Shown one piece after another: positions 30,677 through 41,492 of a DNA stretch of 64,000 nucleotides. Source of the DNA: Nematostella vectensis (taxonomy: Eukaryota > Cnidaria > Anthozoa > Actiniaria > Edwardsiidae). The DNA lies in assembly GCF_932526225.1 (NCBI RefSeq), contig NC_064035.1, positions 16,354,469 to 16,418,468 of the forward strand, given 5' to 3'. The first letter of the stretch is position 1. Every line of letters starts with the position of its first letter. Position numbers and translations under genes: made by a program. The notes under the pieces are model-generated. The model was given only the letters and a program-made list of their open reading frames with translations. It did no database searches and was not told where the DNA came from.

Positions 30677-31660
30677 TACTAGCGTGACCTTTGGCATTAG
30701 AAAAATAGTGTCTTTTGGTGGACAACATTTTCAAGATTCACCCTTTCCCGCCTTTAACATTCCTTTTTAGCACATACGGCACTGGCTAAGGGAGGTAGAT
30801 AAGGCAGGAGTGATGGTGGTTGTCTGCTAACAGGGCCTTTGTACGCTATATGAGAAAAATGTCCAGAAAACATTACTAAATTGAGTTATAGACATTGCAG
30901 ATTTCATCACATCTCGTTTTGGATTTACCCAGCAGGAGACATTTTCTCCAGCTGCGCCTAAAAGGGAGGCTATTATCCACTCCGCTACAACTAATGCTCC
31001 CTGAATAGGCACGGATTATCTTGCTGCTGCTGGGTAATCTGCTCAATTCTGCAGCAGGCGTAGAGATATTGGGGGTATGAGGCTAGCCAGAGTATCAGGC
31101 CCTATCAGGCTAGTATGATGCACGATACAAAACAGTAAGAAAACTTGGGGCCACGAATCTACTGCTCGTATATATATTTTTTTGCTTTTAATATTGGGGG
31201 TTATATGACCCCCTGTGCCCCATTACTTGATCCGACCCTGACATTCGTGTGTAATTCTGCGCAAGACTTTTTTCGTTGTCGTTGTTCCTCTTTTTTTCGT
31301 TGAGTTGTTGTTGTTGTTGTTGGTTGATAACAGCATTAGCAAAGCAGCAAAGAAATTGCTTCCCCGCGCCACTAAAGAGTGGCTCGTCGTAGAACTAAGT
31401 TCCTTCAAGAGAACAAAGAGCATTACATCATCTTATTTTTATAAGATCCTTTTAATTTTCAGTTGACAGGTTGAGGCTAGGTAGTTTTTATTGTAGAACA
31501 TTTCAAGTTCTTACGGATATTCTTAGATCATTTAGTTTTTTTTTGGAAATATCTTTAGAGTTTGTTGAAATCTAATGTTGAATATGCTAATAAAAAAAAT
31601 ACAAAATTCTTAAAATCTGTTTAAAAGAACAGTGCGTGCGGGATGGCTGTGATGATCGAC
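30677..31660. other. Intergenic stretch between TRIO 3' end and ASNS promoter
   Basis: No convincing gene. Short minus-strand ORFs lack domain features. A TTGTTGTTGTTG-type run lies near 31305-31325 and a GGGGGTTATATGACCCCCTG palindrome near 31195. Confidence 0.6.
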
Positions 31661-31679
31661 CTTTGCTCCCTCAGAAGAG

Positions 31680-31684
31680 CCAAT
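31680..31684 (+). promoter_or_regulatory. CCAAT box upstream of ASNS
   Basis: AGCCAATCAGAAA lies about 165 bp before the end of the putative ASNS leader exon. Motif match; orientation and distance fit a proximal promoter. Confidence 0.4.
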
Positions 31685-31736
31685 CAGAAATCACCGCGCT
31701 TTGTTTTGAGTTCCGCACGTGTAACTAAGAACTATA

Positions 31737-31813
31737 GTTGCATCAGAAATCTGTATTTATCAACGATTTCGCGTGGCGCCTTCGAAAGACTCTACAACCA
31801 GAACATTGCATCA
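31737..31813. promoter_or_regulatory. Two CARE/amino-acid-response elements in the ASNS promoter-leader
   Basis: GTTGCATCA at 31737-31745 and ATTGCATCA at 31805-31813 are the reverse complements of TGATGCAAC and TGATGCAAT. They match the C/EBP-ATF response element TGATGXAAX through which ATF4 induces ASNS on amino-acid shortage in mammals. Conservation of the circuit here is inference. Confidence 0.55.
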
Positions 31814-32498
31814 GATCGTTGACGAAACAGTCTCTTTACGAATAAAGGTGAGGTTTCAATTCTTTCGTTGGTCTTTACAGATGAAAGTAATAAAATACAA
31901 GTAGTTCAAACGGTTCCACACAACATCGATTTACCAGTGGGTTGTGTCTAGCTCACATGCATTTCTTCCCGCTGATTACAGAATGATAAATAAGACGGTT
32001 TAGGGACTGATTTTCATGTTAAACGTATGAAATCTGTTAATAGACAATTTATGAGTTTCGATCTCTAGCTACTGAGGATTTTAGAGGTAGTAGCAATAAA
32101 CATCGATCTTTCCTTCCAATCACATATTTGGTATTCATTGCTACTCGTTCACTCATTGCTTCTTAAACAAACCGAGAGTTTTCTCGTGGTTTTAGGTCAG
32201 CAAGTATTTTTCCATAAACAGCTAGATCGTTAGCAAGGGAACTAGCATACTGTGTCTGTGAATTATAAAATTAATGCATAAAACACCCCAATTGGTTTCT
32301 AATATTGTACTCTGAAGAAAAAAATATATGTTAATTTCTGCAAATGATACGTCCTAGATTTGCATTTGCAGTTTAGCCTTAAGTTGTTCTCTTTTAGTCT
32401 AAATTTTAGCTTAAGTTAGCTTGGCCAGGATCCAATGTGCAAGTTAACCATATATGATATAATATTTACTGTTTCAATCTCCTAGACCTTCAAGCAAC
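31814..32498 (+). other. ASNS 5' UTR with intron 31848-32485
   Basis: A leader exon ends AATAAAG/GTGAGG at 31847 and the acceptor CTCCTAG ends at 32485, 13 bp before the ATG. The intron contains no other gene. Confidence 0.6.
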
Positions 32499-34166
32499 AT
32501 GTGTGGGATCTGGGCTATCTTTGGTATTCATGACTATCACAAGTACACAACATCTTCAATGGCCATCAAAGGGCGTGGCCCCGACTGTTTCCGTATGGAG
32601 ACCATACCGCATTTCAGCAACTGCTGCCTAGCTTTCCATCGCTTGGCTGTTGTTGATGACTTGTACGGTATGCAGCCAATGAGGATAAAAAAGCTTCCTC
32701 ACCTTTTCCTCATCTACAACGGGGAGATCTACAACCACAAACAAGTAGAGGAGAAATTTGGCTTTGATGTGTTCACACAGTGTGATGGGGAGGTGATTCT
32801 TCACCTTTATGACAAGTTTGGTGCAGAGAAAGCAGCTCAGATGCTAGATGGAGTGTTTGCATTCTGTATTATCGATACCAAGAAAAAGCAGGTTCACCTT
32901 GGTCGAGACACATTTGGTATCAGGCCCATGTTTACCTTGAAACAAGAAGATACAAAACCTACTGTTCTTGCCATCTGCTCCGAAGCAAAGTCCCTAACTG
33001 AGATAGAGAAGACATTTACAGGAAATGGCCACAAAATGCAGCTGGAGACATTTCCTCCAGGACATTATCACTCCTACAGCCTTGGTGCTAATGGCCAAGT
33101 GGCCCTCCTAGAAAGTGGTCCCTACACATACATAGGCAAGCCGCCTGTCTTTGACACAGGTGTGGTCCCCGTTAGAGACACTATGGAAAATATCAGGCTG
33201 TATATGACTCAGGCCGTTAAAAAACGATTGATGGCTGACAGACGCATTGGTTGCTTTCTCTCTGGTGGCCTGGACTCTAGCTTGGTAGCTGCTCTACTCA
33301 CCAAGGAAGCAAAGAATGCTGGGATAGACTACCCCATCCAGACGTTCTCTATTGGAATGGAGGGAAGCCCAGATGTAGCTGCTGCACGTAAGGTTGCAGC
33401 ACACATTGGGTCTGAGCATCATGAAGTAACCTTCACCCCAGAAGAAGGTATTCAAGCCCTACATGATGTGATATATGCTCTCGAGTCCTATGACATCACC
33501 ACTATCCGGGCGTCTGTTCCGATGTACCTGGTTGCTAAGTATGTCAGTGAAAATACAGACACTGTGGTAGTGTACTCGGGCGAGGGTTCAGATGAGCTCT
33601 GCCAGGGCTACATATACTTCCACAAGGCCCCATCTCCGGAGGAAGGCGACAAAGAATCTCTGCGGCTGTTGAAGGATCTCTACCTCTATGATGTCCTTCG
33701 AGGTGACCGGAGTACAGCAGTGCATGGGCTTGAGATAAGAGTGCCCTTTCTTGATGTCGCCTTCACCTCCTACTTCCTGTCTCTACCCCCTGCAGAGCGT
33801 CAGCCGAAAGAAGGGGTGGAGAAATGGTTGTTGCGTGCTGCATTTGATGGAACTGGTCTCCTCCCTCATGAAATCCTGTGGCGGCCAAAAGAGGCCTTCA
33901 GTGATGGAGTCACCTCTAACGCTCCTGGCAAGTCCTGGTTTGAGATTCTCCAATGTTATGTAGAAGATCATGTAGCTGATGAGGCGCTTGCAAAGGCAAG
34001 CAAGCTATACCCATTCAATACACCTCGCACCAAAGAGTCATTTTACTATCGGTCAGTATTTGAGGAGCTGTTTCCTGGTCACCATGAGCTTATCCCATAT
34101 ATGTGGCTGCCACAGTGGACTGGAGCAACTGATCCGTCTGCCCGTACTCTGTCTCATTACAAATGA
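32499..34166 (+). CDS. ASNS: Asparagine synthetase (glutamine-hydrolysing), single coding exon
   Basis: Makes asparagine from aspartate, glutamine and ATP in the cytosol. 555 residues, close to the usual metazoan 561. MCGIWAIFG supplies the N-terminal nucleophile Cys2 of the class II glutaminase; RGPD, FHRLAVVD and YNGEIYNH complete that domain (about 1-205). The synthetase domain follows with the PP-loop SGGLDSSLVAA, YSGEGSDEL, HGLEIRVPFLD and WRPKEAFSDG. The end ATDPSARTLSHYK matches vertebrate ASNS. Start chosen because Cys2 must follow Met1. The coding part lacks introns, whereas neighbouring genes have many, which may reflect an old retrocopy or intron loss; the leader intron and promoter elements suggest a functional gene. 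Poly(A) signal candidate AATAAA at 34561. Confidence 0.97.
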   Translation: MCGIWAIFGIHDYHKYTTSSMAIKGRGPDCFRMETIPHFSNCCLAFHRLAVVDDLYGMQPMRIKKLPHLFLIYNGEIYNHKQVEEKFGFDVFTQCDGEVILHLYDKFGAEKAAQMLDGVFAFCIIDTKKKQVHLGRDTFGIRPMFTLKQEDTKPTVLAICSEAKSLTEIEKTFTGNGHKMQLETFPPGHYHSYSLGANGQVALLESGPYTYIGKPPVFDTGVVPVRDTMENIRLYMTQAVKKRLMADRRIGCFLSGGLDSSLVAALLTKEAKNAGIDYPIQTFSIGMEGSPDVAAARKVAAHIGSEHHEVTFTPEEGIQALHDVIYALESYDITTIRASVPMYLVAKYVSENTDTVVVYSGEGSDELCQGYIYFHKAPSPEEGDKESLRLLKDLYLYDVLRGDRSTAVHGLEIRVPFLDVAFTSYFLSLPPAERQPKEGVEKWLLRAAFDGTGLLPHEILWRPKEAFSDGVTSNAPGKSWFEILQCYVEDHVADEALAKASKLYPFNTPRTKESFYYRSVFEELFPGHHELIPYMWLPQWTGATDPSARTLSHYK

Positions 34167-34570
34167 GCCTTTCAACTCAACCCTCTCAGGAGCATGTCAC
34201 ACTTTGAGTGTACATTTCAAAGTAAAGTAAAGAGCTTAGTTTCTCTTGAAGACATCTCGTTAGTACTTGTAATGGTACTCATGTCTCAGGGGAGGAAGGC
34301 ACTCAGGTGCCAAATAAGGACTTTTTGTATATGTTATCTTGACTACTTGCCCCCCCCCCCCCCCCCCCCTCACCTCCCTTTCCCCCAAGCCAATAATCCA
34401 ATACATGCTCAAAGATTACTTCCTTTATGATGATGAGTTTGCAATCAAGAGGGGATCCTTTAATACCAAGCTCGACCCCAGGGTATCTGGATACTGTTTT
34501 TTTATATCGCATCTAATATGAAAATATTACCCAGCAGGAAATTTCATTCCCTTAAAAGATAATAAAATTC
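34167..34570 (+). other. ASNS 3' UTR with C tract
   Basis: Contains a run of about 20 C at 34350-34371 and an AATAAA at about 34561. No ORF of interest. Confidence 0.6.
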
Positions 34571-34647
34571 TATGGGCATTGGCCTAAGAATGATGAACAT
34601 AATTTGGCTTTCCCCAACTCGTATAGTAAAGAAAGAGATTGAAAATT

Positions 34648-34746
34648 AACTTGAGCTTGGATAAAAAAAATGAATGCTAAAGGAAGCTTTCGATTCTTGA
34701 CAACGCAACAGGCAGCCTCAGGCTATAAGGCGAGGCTACTCAGCGG
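34648..34746 (+). repeat. Dispersed repeat B, copy 1
   Basis: Shares AACTTGAGCTTGGAT, GACAACGCAACA and TATAAGGCGAGGCTACTCAG with 38751-38842 in the same orientation. It contains AAGCTT. Family unknown. The region 34747-35614 holds otherwise only the MITE copy at 34824. Confidence 0.75.
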
Positions 34747-34823
34747 CATTATGTTTTTTTTCTAATATTGATGACGCCAAAACATTGGCAAAAATAGTAC
34801 ATTTCATATGACACAGGACGTAT

Positions 34824-34934
34824 CAGGCGCAAACCCTCCATCCTTGCGGCCAAAAAGTGGGTCATTTCTTATTGAGGAATCTTTGAATACTATGCTTTTT
34901 CCATATGATACCTATGATCCTGGGTACGTGCCTG
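34824..34934 (+). mobile_element. MITE family A, truncated copy
   Basis: Shares CTTGCGGCCAAAAAGTGGGT and the terminal CCTGGGTACGTGCCTG with the copy at 41493; the left GC-rich part and C tract are missing. No clear target duplication. Confidence 0.65.
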
Positions 34935-35614
34935 GTCATGATCTTCCCTATCGGATCCGCTATGTTCTTACATGAAGGGTATATACGATACAGTAGTCTT
35001 TATTCAAAGAGTTTTACTTTTCTGTATCCCATTCATGAAATGTATTGTTACTTGTTGATAAGTCATCCCATTGCTATATTACAAACTATTACAATTTCTA
35101 GAAACTAAACTCTCCCCTTCGCCACATAGTTTTTCAACCAGCCCAACCCAATATTTGTATGGTGAAAAACAATGTTTTTCACTCGAGAAATTGACACTGA
35201 AAAACCCCACCCCCGGAATTTCAAATTCGATTCTATACGCGTAATGACTCTTTTGCTCTTCGATATGTTTGTCTACACTCGAGCGATTTTTAGCATGAAG
35301 CAATGAACCCATCATTCTAATGAAGACTAGCATTTGCCATGTGATGATGTTCGTATTCTGTAAATACTATGTAAGCTCCGTGTAAACAGCGCCTGTATTG
35401 CAGGCCAAAATTGCAACTTACTTCAAAATTCATTTATTGTTTAGTTTGCACACCGTGCCGGGAGGTGCTTTGAAGTAGTTCGCTAACATTTGTCTTTGTC
35501 TAGTGGTCAATCGAGCGGCCAGCAAAGCTGACCGATATTGACACTAAAGCGCTAAATTAGTGTTCTGTTTTGAGTGACACACAAAGACCTCCATGCCTCC
35601 CCTAAAAGCATCGA

Positions 35615-38377
35615 TTATTGCTCTCCCTGAGGCGGAACTTGGGGGGTGGTCAGCGTATTAACATTCCAAGATGCTGTGGTGCGCGTGTCACCTAGCGGAT
35701 AAAGCAGCAATAGCAAACCAAGAGTTACCAGACTCCCGGCCGCGAGGTAATGAAAGGTTGTTGCTGCGCCAACGTAGTGGTATAAAAAGCCTCCAGCAAT
35801 TGTTCCACTGCCGTTTCCAAGACCGTAGAAGACTGCTTGGAGAATGCCTAGAATTAAGCAAATTGTTAAACATGGAGTATTAGGTCACGTACATTCAACC
35901 TCGGGATTTTAGTGTAACCCGACAGTAAGAAGTAAACTCCGGATGCCTAACTTTGTTCTGCTTGATCCCTAGCCTGTAACCCTACCATTTGATCCTTTCT
36001 ATGAACTCCCAACTTTAAGACCCTGCCTACGACTTTCATGAAATTGTTTTGGTCTTTTTTGAATTAAAAAAAAAATCTGATCAAACAGAGTGCTTTCTGT
36101 AGCGGATCCAGGGGGGGAGGGTTTAGGGGGTTCAACCCCCCCTTGGGCTGCCAGAAAGCCATATGTAACAAACGAAATTACCCCCTCCCCCCTTTGTCAC
36201 TGAGCCAACCCCACCCCCCACCCTTTTGTGAAAAGCCAGATCCGCTCCTGGCTTTAACTAAATGTAGGATGGATTTCACAGCAGGGGCTCATAAGTAGGG
36301 GCAATCAACTTCTCCACATTCTGGTATTATATAAGTGTCACGGCGTTTCCTAGGATCAGGCTATTTTTAGACGCGCGGATTAGCCAATATCAGATTCAAC
36401 ATTTGTGTGGACGTTTTGGCTGAGCTCAACTGCACGCGCAGTCTCATACAAAATCTTCATCTTTTTTCGGTACTTTGACTTTTGCTGCTCTATCATCTAT
36501 TCTTTTATATGAATCCAACCCTACCTACGACTTTCAATCCTAGCTTGCAATTCTTTTGGTAAACAAACAAAACCGACGGATGATGGATAAAAAAATATTC
36601 TTTATAACTGCAATTTGCGCATGCAGCCTCACGTCACTGGCGCGCGCGACCAACGTCAACGTAACTAATTGGCCCGATCGTGCGCGCGCGAGGCCTGATC
36701 CTCGGAAACGCCTTGACACTTACATAATACAGATGATTGCCCCTACTTATGAGCCCCTGTTCACAGTTATTCAAGTGAATTTTGAACGCTGCTGAAACAG
36801 CTTAGGTATGCCTTGTTTATTTTTTTGGCATTAGAACCTTTCTGAAAACTCATTTCAAACTTGGCGCACGCACCTTGCATCGTTGCGACCAATCCAATAT
36901 TACTTCCAATCTGACTCATATAATGCACGCAGTTTGACCACACAAGACTGTAGATAGCCCCATCCAGACACTCCAGAGGCACCGCCAGCCACGGAGACGA
37001 TATGACGGAGTACATGTAGAAACAGGCGGAGTACAGCAGCAGGCAGATCCCCATGGTATGCACATTACCAAGCAACCCAACAATCGTGTCTCCCAGGAAA
37101 AAAAAGGTGAATTCACCTATTTCACGAGTGGCGCCGGCCACACCCATAATCAATGAGCTACCCTTACGATCATCTATGTACCAATTCACGAAGTGGAACA
37201 AGAAGCCATTGCATGCACCAGTGTAGAATACAGCTACAAGGAAGGAAGCGTGCTTGACGGAGGCGAGTGCAGATAAGGCGCGAAAAAGCTCCGGCCCTTC
37301 CCCTGTTTTGGTCTTGTTGAACTTGAACCCGCACGCCGAAAGGAAGGCATGGCAAACGAAACCAATATAAACGTAGAAGGAAACTCTATAGTAGCCTGTC
37401 GTGACTCCACAAAGCAGGAACCGGCCGCGGTAGATGAGGTAGCCGACGAGTGTTGTAGAGAAGGCCCATCCCACGGCACCCCACAATCTGATCTGCCCAT
37501 AACGGCCCCTGTTTTCACCTAGCAGATGCAGCATGGAGGAGTCTGATAAAGCGAAAGTCGGTGATTCCATAAACTCTCCGACGATTATTACAAGAAGTAT
37601 GATTATGAATAAGCTTTGAATCTCCACTTGACTCACCAGGGTGATGAACGTAACATCGGCATTGTATTTCCTACTGTACCTCTGTTTGACGGAGGTTATT
37701 ACTGGTATAGATTCTTCTGTTTTAACCCATTTCAAGTATTGAGTCTGGATTTTGTTCTCTTCGTTCGAGAGCGCAGGATTTGCGCGGAATTTGGTATCCT
37801 GAGCGGGTAATACCAAAAACTCAATGAGCGGCTTATATAAAAAAATTTCACCGGCATCAGCAGCAAACACACTTTCTTCATCCTGATTTTTTGGAAGATT
37901 ATAGTTTGGATTGAGAGGAGGGCCTATGTAAGAAAGAAACTTGCTTTCGTACTCATCCAGCTTCCAAAGATTTGTGCGACGAAATGTTGTTATATTCGAT
38001 GTCGGGCTATACAACGCCTCGATACACATTTGCTTTTTTGGCCAAATTAACATAATAACAAGACCTTTCAAAAGCCAAGAAAAAATTCCTAGTAGCAAAA
38101 TGAACTTTTTCTTTCGAAACCATTCTCCAATCGTCATCCAGAACGGAGCACCAAATATTTGAATAAGAGGCCTTATTCCAATCGCAGTTCCCGCTTGAAA
38201 GCTTGATAACTTGAATAACTTCAAATACAGCGGAAGATATGGGTATAGTGCCCCGAATGCACCGTAGATGAAGAAGCAGAAGCTTTTGTAAATAAAAAAG
38301 TCTTGTTGAAGTAAAAGCTTAACAAACTTGTATGTCCTCCAAGGTTTCTGACCAGACTCCATGTTATTATTCTCCAT
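35615..38377 (-). CDS. MFSD6: MFSD6-like major facilitator transporter (2 exons)
   Basis: Multi-pass membrane transporter of the MFS_1-like/MFSD6 group; the substrate is unknown. Exon 1 is 38377-36874 and exon 2 is 35847-35615; total 578 residues. Exon 1 has the family opening SFCFFIYGAFGALYPYLPLY, the APFW motif in GAPFWMTIGEWFRKKK, the long first extracellular loop, and SSPWLAVPLECLDGAIYSLV. It ends ATGCAAG/GTGCGT. Reading on past that donor gives a non-homologous tail. Exon 2, after acceptor TTCTAG, continues GILQAVFYGLGNGSGTIAGG and FLYHYVGAATTFHYLAAG, the expected last two helices, to TAA at 35617-35615. The intron carries a MITE and a large fold-back element. Upstream exons are not needed: Met1 precedes the first helix by about 30 residues. 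Confidence 0.93.
36099..36253 (+). mobile_element. MITE family B copy (G/C-tract element)
   Basis: Left end TAGCGGATCCAGG and right end AGATCCGCTCCTGG form imperfect inverted termini; inside are G and C tracts and GGGTTCAACCCCCC. In the MFSD6 intron. Confidence 0.65.
36276..36768 (+). mobile_element. Large fold-back element (terminal arms about 85 bp) in the MFSD6 intron
   Basis: Left arm has AGGGGCTCATAAGTAGGGGC, then AAGTGTCACGGCGTTTCCTA and GGATCAGGC; the right arm is its reverse complement with few changes (CCTGATCCTCGGAAACGCC ... GCCCCTACTTATGAGCCCCT). The central 300 bp have alternating GC-rich text (GTGCGCGCGCG). No transposase ORF. Confidence 0.85.
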
Positions 38378-39193
38378 AATTCATGCTACGAGTAAATAAC
38401 AGACAAGTTCACAGGCTGCTGTATAGAATATCTGATGAAGATCACGGGCATTATCCACACAAGGTCGCGCCTGAGTAACGACCATTTGATGAAAAATGTT
38501 AATCATCTAGTCATGCCGAGAATGCCCTTTCCCGGGGTGTGATATTGTGATAGAAAAAGCTTTTGATAAAAGCTTTTGATCTCCACTTGTGAGCAAATAA
38601 TGAAATCCATTCTTAGCGTGCAGCAAACCGTGTAATGCATTGTCATCTAGAGATAACAGCAGATCCTGCATAGAATGATAAACATATACAATTTGGCTAG
38701 CATTTCCACAGCTCAAAAAAGAAAGAAGGTAAGGAGTGGAGTTGACATTAAACTTGAGCTTGGATTAAAAAAAAATGCTGACGCAAGCTTTTGATTGACA
38801 ACGCAACAAGCAGGCTCAGGTTATAAGGCGAGGCTACTCAGTGGGTCTGCCCCTCTAAAGCCAGAATCGGGAGCCCAGGGAAAGAGGCGAAACAAGACGG
38901 CAGAGGGGGGAGGGGAGGTGCCCCCCCCCCCCCCTTATAATTTTCAAAATAACAAGAAATGACCAGTAGGAGCGAGTCCGTGCCCAATTTTTTTTATAAT
39001 GATTCTATACCGTGACCCCAATATATAACATATAATAGATAACAGCTTTCTATTGACCGATAGATTCTTAAATACGTTAATGTTGTAAAGTATAGCTGCA
39101 CAGTGCTACGACTCATCGAACAGAGCAGCAATGGAGCCTTCGACATCTGAGTGTCATTGCTATCTCTACATTTAAAACATAGTGTTTATTCCA
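38378..39193. other. Intergenic stretch between MFSD6 and the glycosyltransferase-like gene
   Basis: Besides dispersed repeat B and a C tract near 38921-38932 nothing is recognised. It should hold the MFSD6 promoter (minus strand) and the 3' UTR of the upstream-lying minus-strand gene. Confidence 0.5.
38751..38842 (+). repeat. Dispersed repeat B, copy 2
   Basis: Partner of 34648-34746; the two copies flank the MFSD6-like gene in direct orientation about 4.1 kb apart. Confidence 0.75.
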
Positions 39194-40906
39194 TTAATTA
39201 GTGATGTGGCTATAGAGAGGAGCACTTAACGATACCTCCCTCTCGTTCAAGTTACATTTCTCTCCAAACACCAAGCTAGTGTGTGGAAAGTGCCTGGTTC
39301 CTATCACCATGTAGCTGAACGTGCTGTCCCGCGTAGGAACGAAGAAATCGCACTCTAACAGCAACAACTGGTCCAGCAACAAGTCACGGAACACATCCTT
39401 GTACCGCGAAGTGTATTCCATGTGATTAGGATTAATGTCCAGCGTGACGACATTCGAAGGATACCTCCTCAGGGCTTCAAGTTTGACATTTTTATCATCC
39501 GCCGCAAGAAACCAAGTGAACGTTTTACCTTTTAGTAAATGATTTTTTCTCTTCAGGGCATTCTCTATTCGTTGAGCACAGGCGAATACTGCCCTTGGCT
39601 CGCGCGTTCTAAAACTATCTTTGTTATTGATTCCGAAATGGTGATCACTAGTTCTTATGTGAATCCCTATGAAAGGCCGTTCTCTTGAGTCTAATGCTTG
39701 CTTAGCCTTCCTAAACGCCTTCACTAAGTACCTCGACTTCTTGAACAAAAACTTCATAGCACACCCAATCATACCATAAGGGTAATCTTTCCGTGGCAAA
39801 GGCAACCCAACTTCTTTAGCGCGCTTCTTTAAGAATGGGTTATTCCATATCTGCGGCGCGAAATACCAGATTGTGGATATTCTTTCTACGGGTTCATTTA
39901 GGTACCCCTCGATGTTCGTGTTCTCTGCCCACTTGAGAAAATTTTTCTGTCGTAGAATCACTTGCCGCTCGTAGCCGGGATGATTCTCAAGACCCCATCT
40001 GTTATCCCTCGATCTCAAACCCTTATACCTGCGCTCATCAAACGTCCAGTCAATCATGTTGGGTTTGAAATACTGATCAAACTTCTCCGGGCCGCCCCAA
40101 TGGATCAGAAACGTTCTATTCGTCAACACTGCGAGATAGAATGTAGATATGATGCCCATCATTCTATTCCCGTAACCCCCACACCCCGCAGAATGGCCTT
40201 TACAGTAGTACACCAAGTACTTGCGCTCTCTTTTGGACGACTTCAAGGTCTGCTCATGGAGCTGTTTGTATGTGTGCACCCAGTTGCCATCACAGCGTAG
40301 TGCTCCCGAGACTTTAAATTGACTCTCCTCTGTATAGTTACCATCTACGACAGACAAGAGTAAAGACTAGTTGTGAGATTGACAACGGGGAAACAAACAA
40401 TTAAAAGACCTTACTTTTATGTATAAACACAATAGAGATATTTATGACGTAGGATATCTATATTTTAAACGGAAGCAAATTGGGTCTCCTGTGTTAAATA
40501 ACACAGTGATCCCATATCTCTACAAAACTTTACTTTAAGGCCAGGTAATGGCAAGTCAAATGAGGGCAATCAACAGTTATCCTAAAATATCTTGACTAAA
40601 CATTCGGATTGAAGCTTTATTATGCAGACACAAGCTAAACTTAAAACAACACCAGATTATTGTTTGTGAATCTTATTAGAAATTCACAATGAAATTTTCG
40701 CCACAAAACTCATATCATGAACGTGAATTCGAGAATTTGATGCAAGGTCTATATAAGCCATATACTTTTTCAAAGTATAAATCAGTTTACATACCCCAGT
40801 AGTCCGTTATAAAATCGAATTCGTCTGGATAGAACGTCTGAACTGCGAGAAGCACGACTGAGAAGCCAAGAAGCGCAGAGAACAGTTTTTTGAGCTTCTG
40901 GATCAT
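39194..40906 (-). CDS. Type II membrane, fucosyltransferase-like GT-B protein (2 exons)
   Basis: 420 residues from exon 1 (40906-40795) and exon 2 (40344-39194), joined in phase 1. Residues about 8-24 (LFSALLGFSVVLLAV) form a signal anchor, so a Golgi luminal enzyme is likely. The luminal part has YCKGHSAGCGGYGNRMMGI near the start, RPFIGIHIRTSDHHFG in the middle and DQLLLLECDFFVPTRDSTFS near the end. An [H/V]xR-type IHIR motif and a late acidic/Ser segment are typical of GDP-fucose-using GT-B folds (O-FucT, alpha-1,2/1,6-FucT superfamily), but I cannot name the subfamily. The acceptor is unknown. An intron separates the anchor from the catalytic part. Confidence is high for the gene, moderate for the family. 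Confidence 0.7.
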
Positions 40907-41379
40907 GATAGTGGGCCTCTAGATTTCATACTCTCCCTTACTGTCCTTCACTGTTCTTTTAGGCCAGTGCTCTGATGTGTTTACATGGGGTACACTCAGC
41001 GTCTACTCGCTGTTTTATGGTCGAGTGCGTGACTGCATAATAAGCAGATATGATAATAACCACATGAATATGGAAATCACAATTCATATGCATCGTGCGT
41101 GGGCTGCGTGGACTCGGCGACTTCAATAAATATCACTAGCACCTTGGATATTGTTTAGAAATACTCGCGTAATCCGAACCTTACTTATATCACAGGCCGG
41201 TTAGAGCGAGGAGCGAGAAAAAAGGTGGAGGGGGGGGGGGGAAGGTGCTATGGTACACAATGTACCAGACAGCCCTCCGCCCTGCTTCCAGATACTTATA
41301 AAGCCCGAGGAAGCAGCGCCAACATCAAGCTATAAATCAACACAAGTTTGAAAATTTTTGTGGAACGTCTTTGTGAAAC

Positions 41380-41425
41380 AAGGTTGTTGTGTGACGTTTC
41401 GAGTGTTAGCCCTTAGTCGGAGCAC
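41380..41425 (+). repeat. Fragment resembling a common anthozoan repeat
   Basis: GTGACGTTTCGAGTGTTAGC followed by CCTTAGTCGGAGCA resembles a dispersed text I remember from coral and anemone genomes. Recall only; not verified. Confidence 0.3.
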
Positions 41426-41492
41426 AAGAACTTAATCGAACGGTGGGAGGTATACCAGAGGCGTTCAACATTCTTTTTCAACTTCTGTTGAT

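Noticed and set aside
36556..36795. Plus-strand ORF starting with a signal-peptide-like stretch
   Set aside because: Lies in the fold-back element; the apparent signal peptide is followed by antisense of the repeat arm.
36767..36873. C-terminal tail of the long MFSD6 ORF
   Set aside because: It lies after a good donor (GTGCGT) and does not continue the transporter fold, whereas exon 2 at 35847-35615 does.
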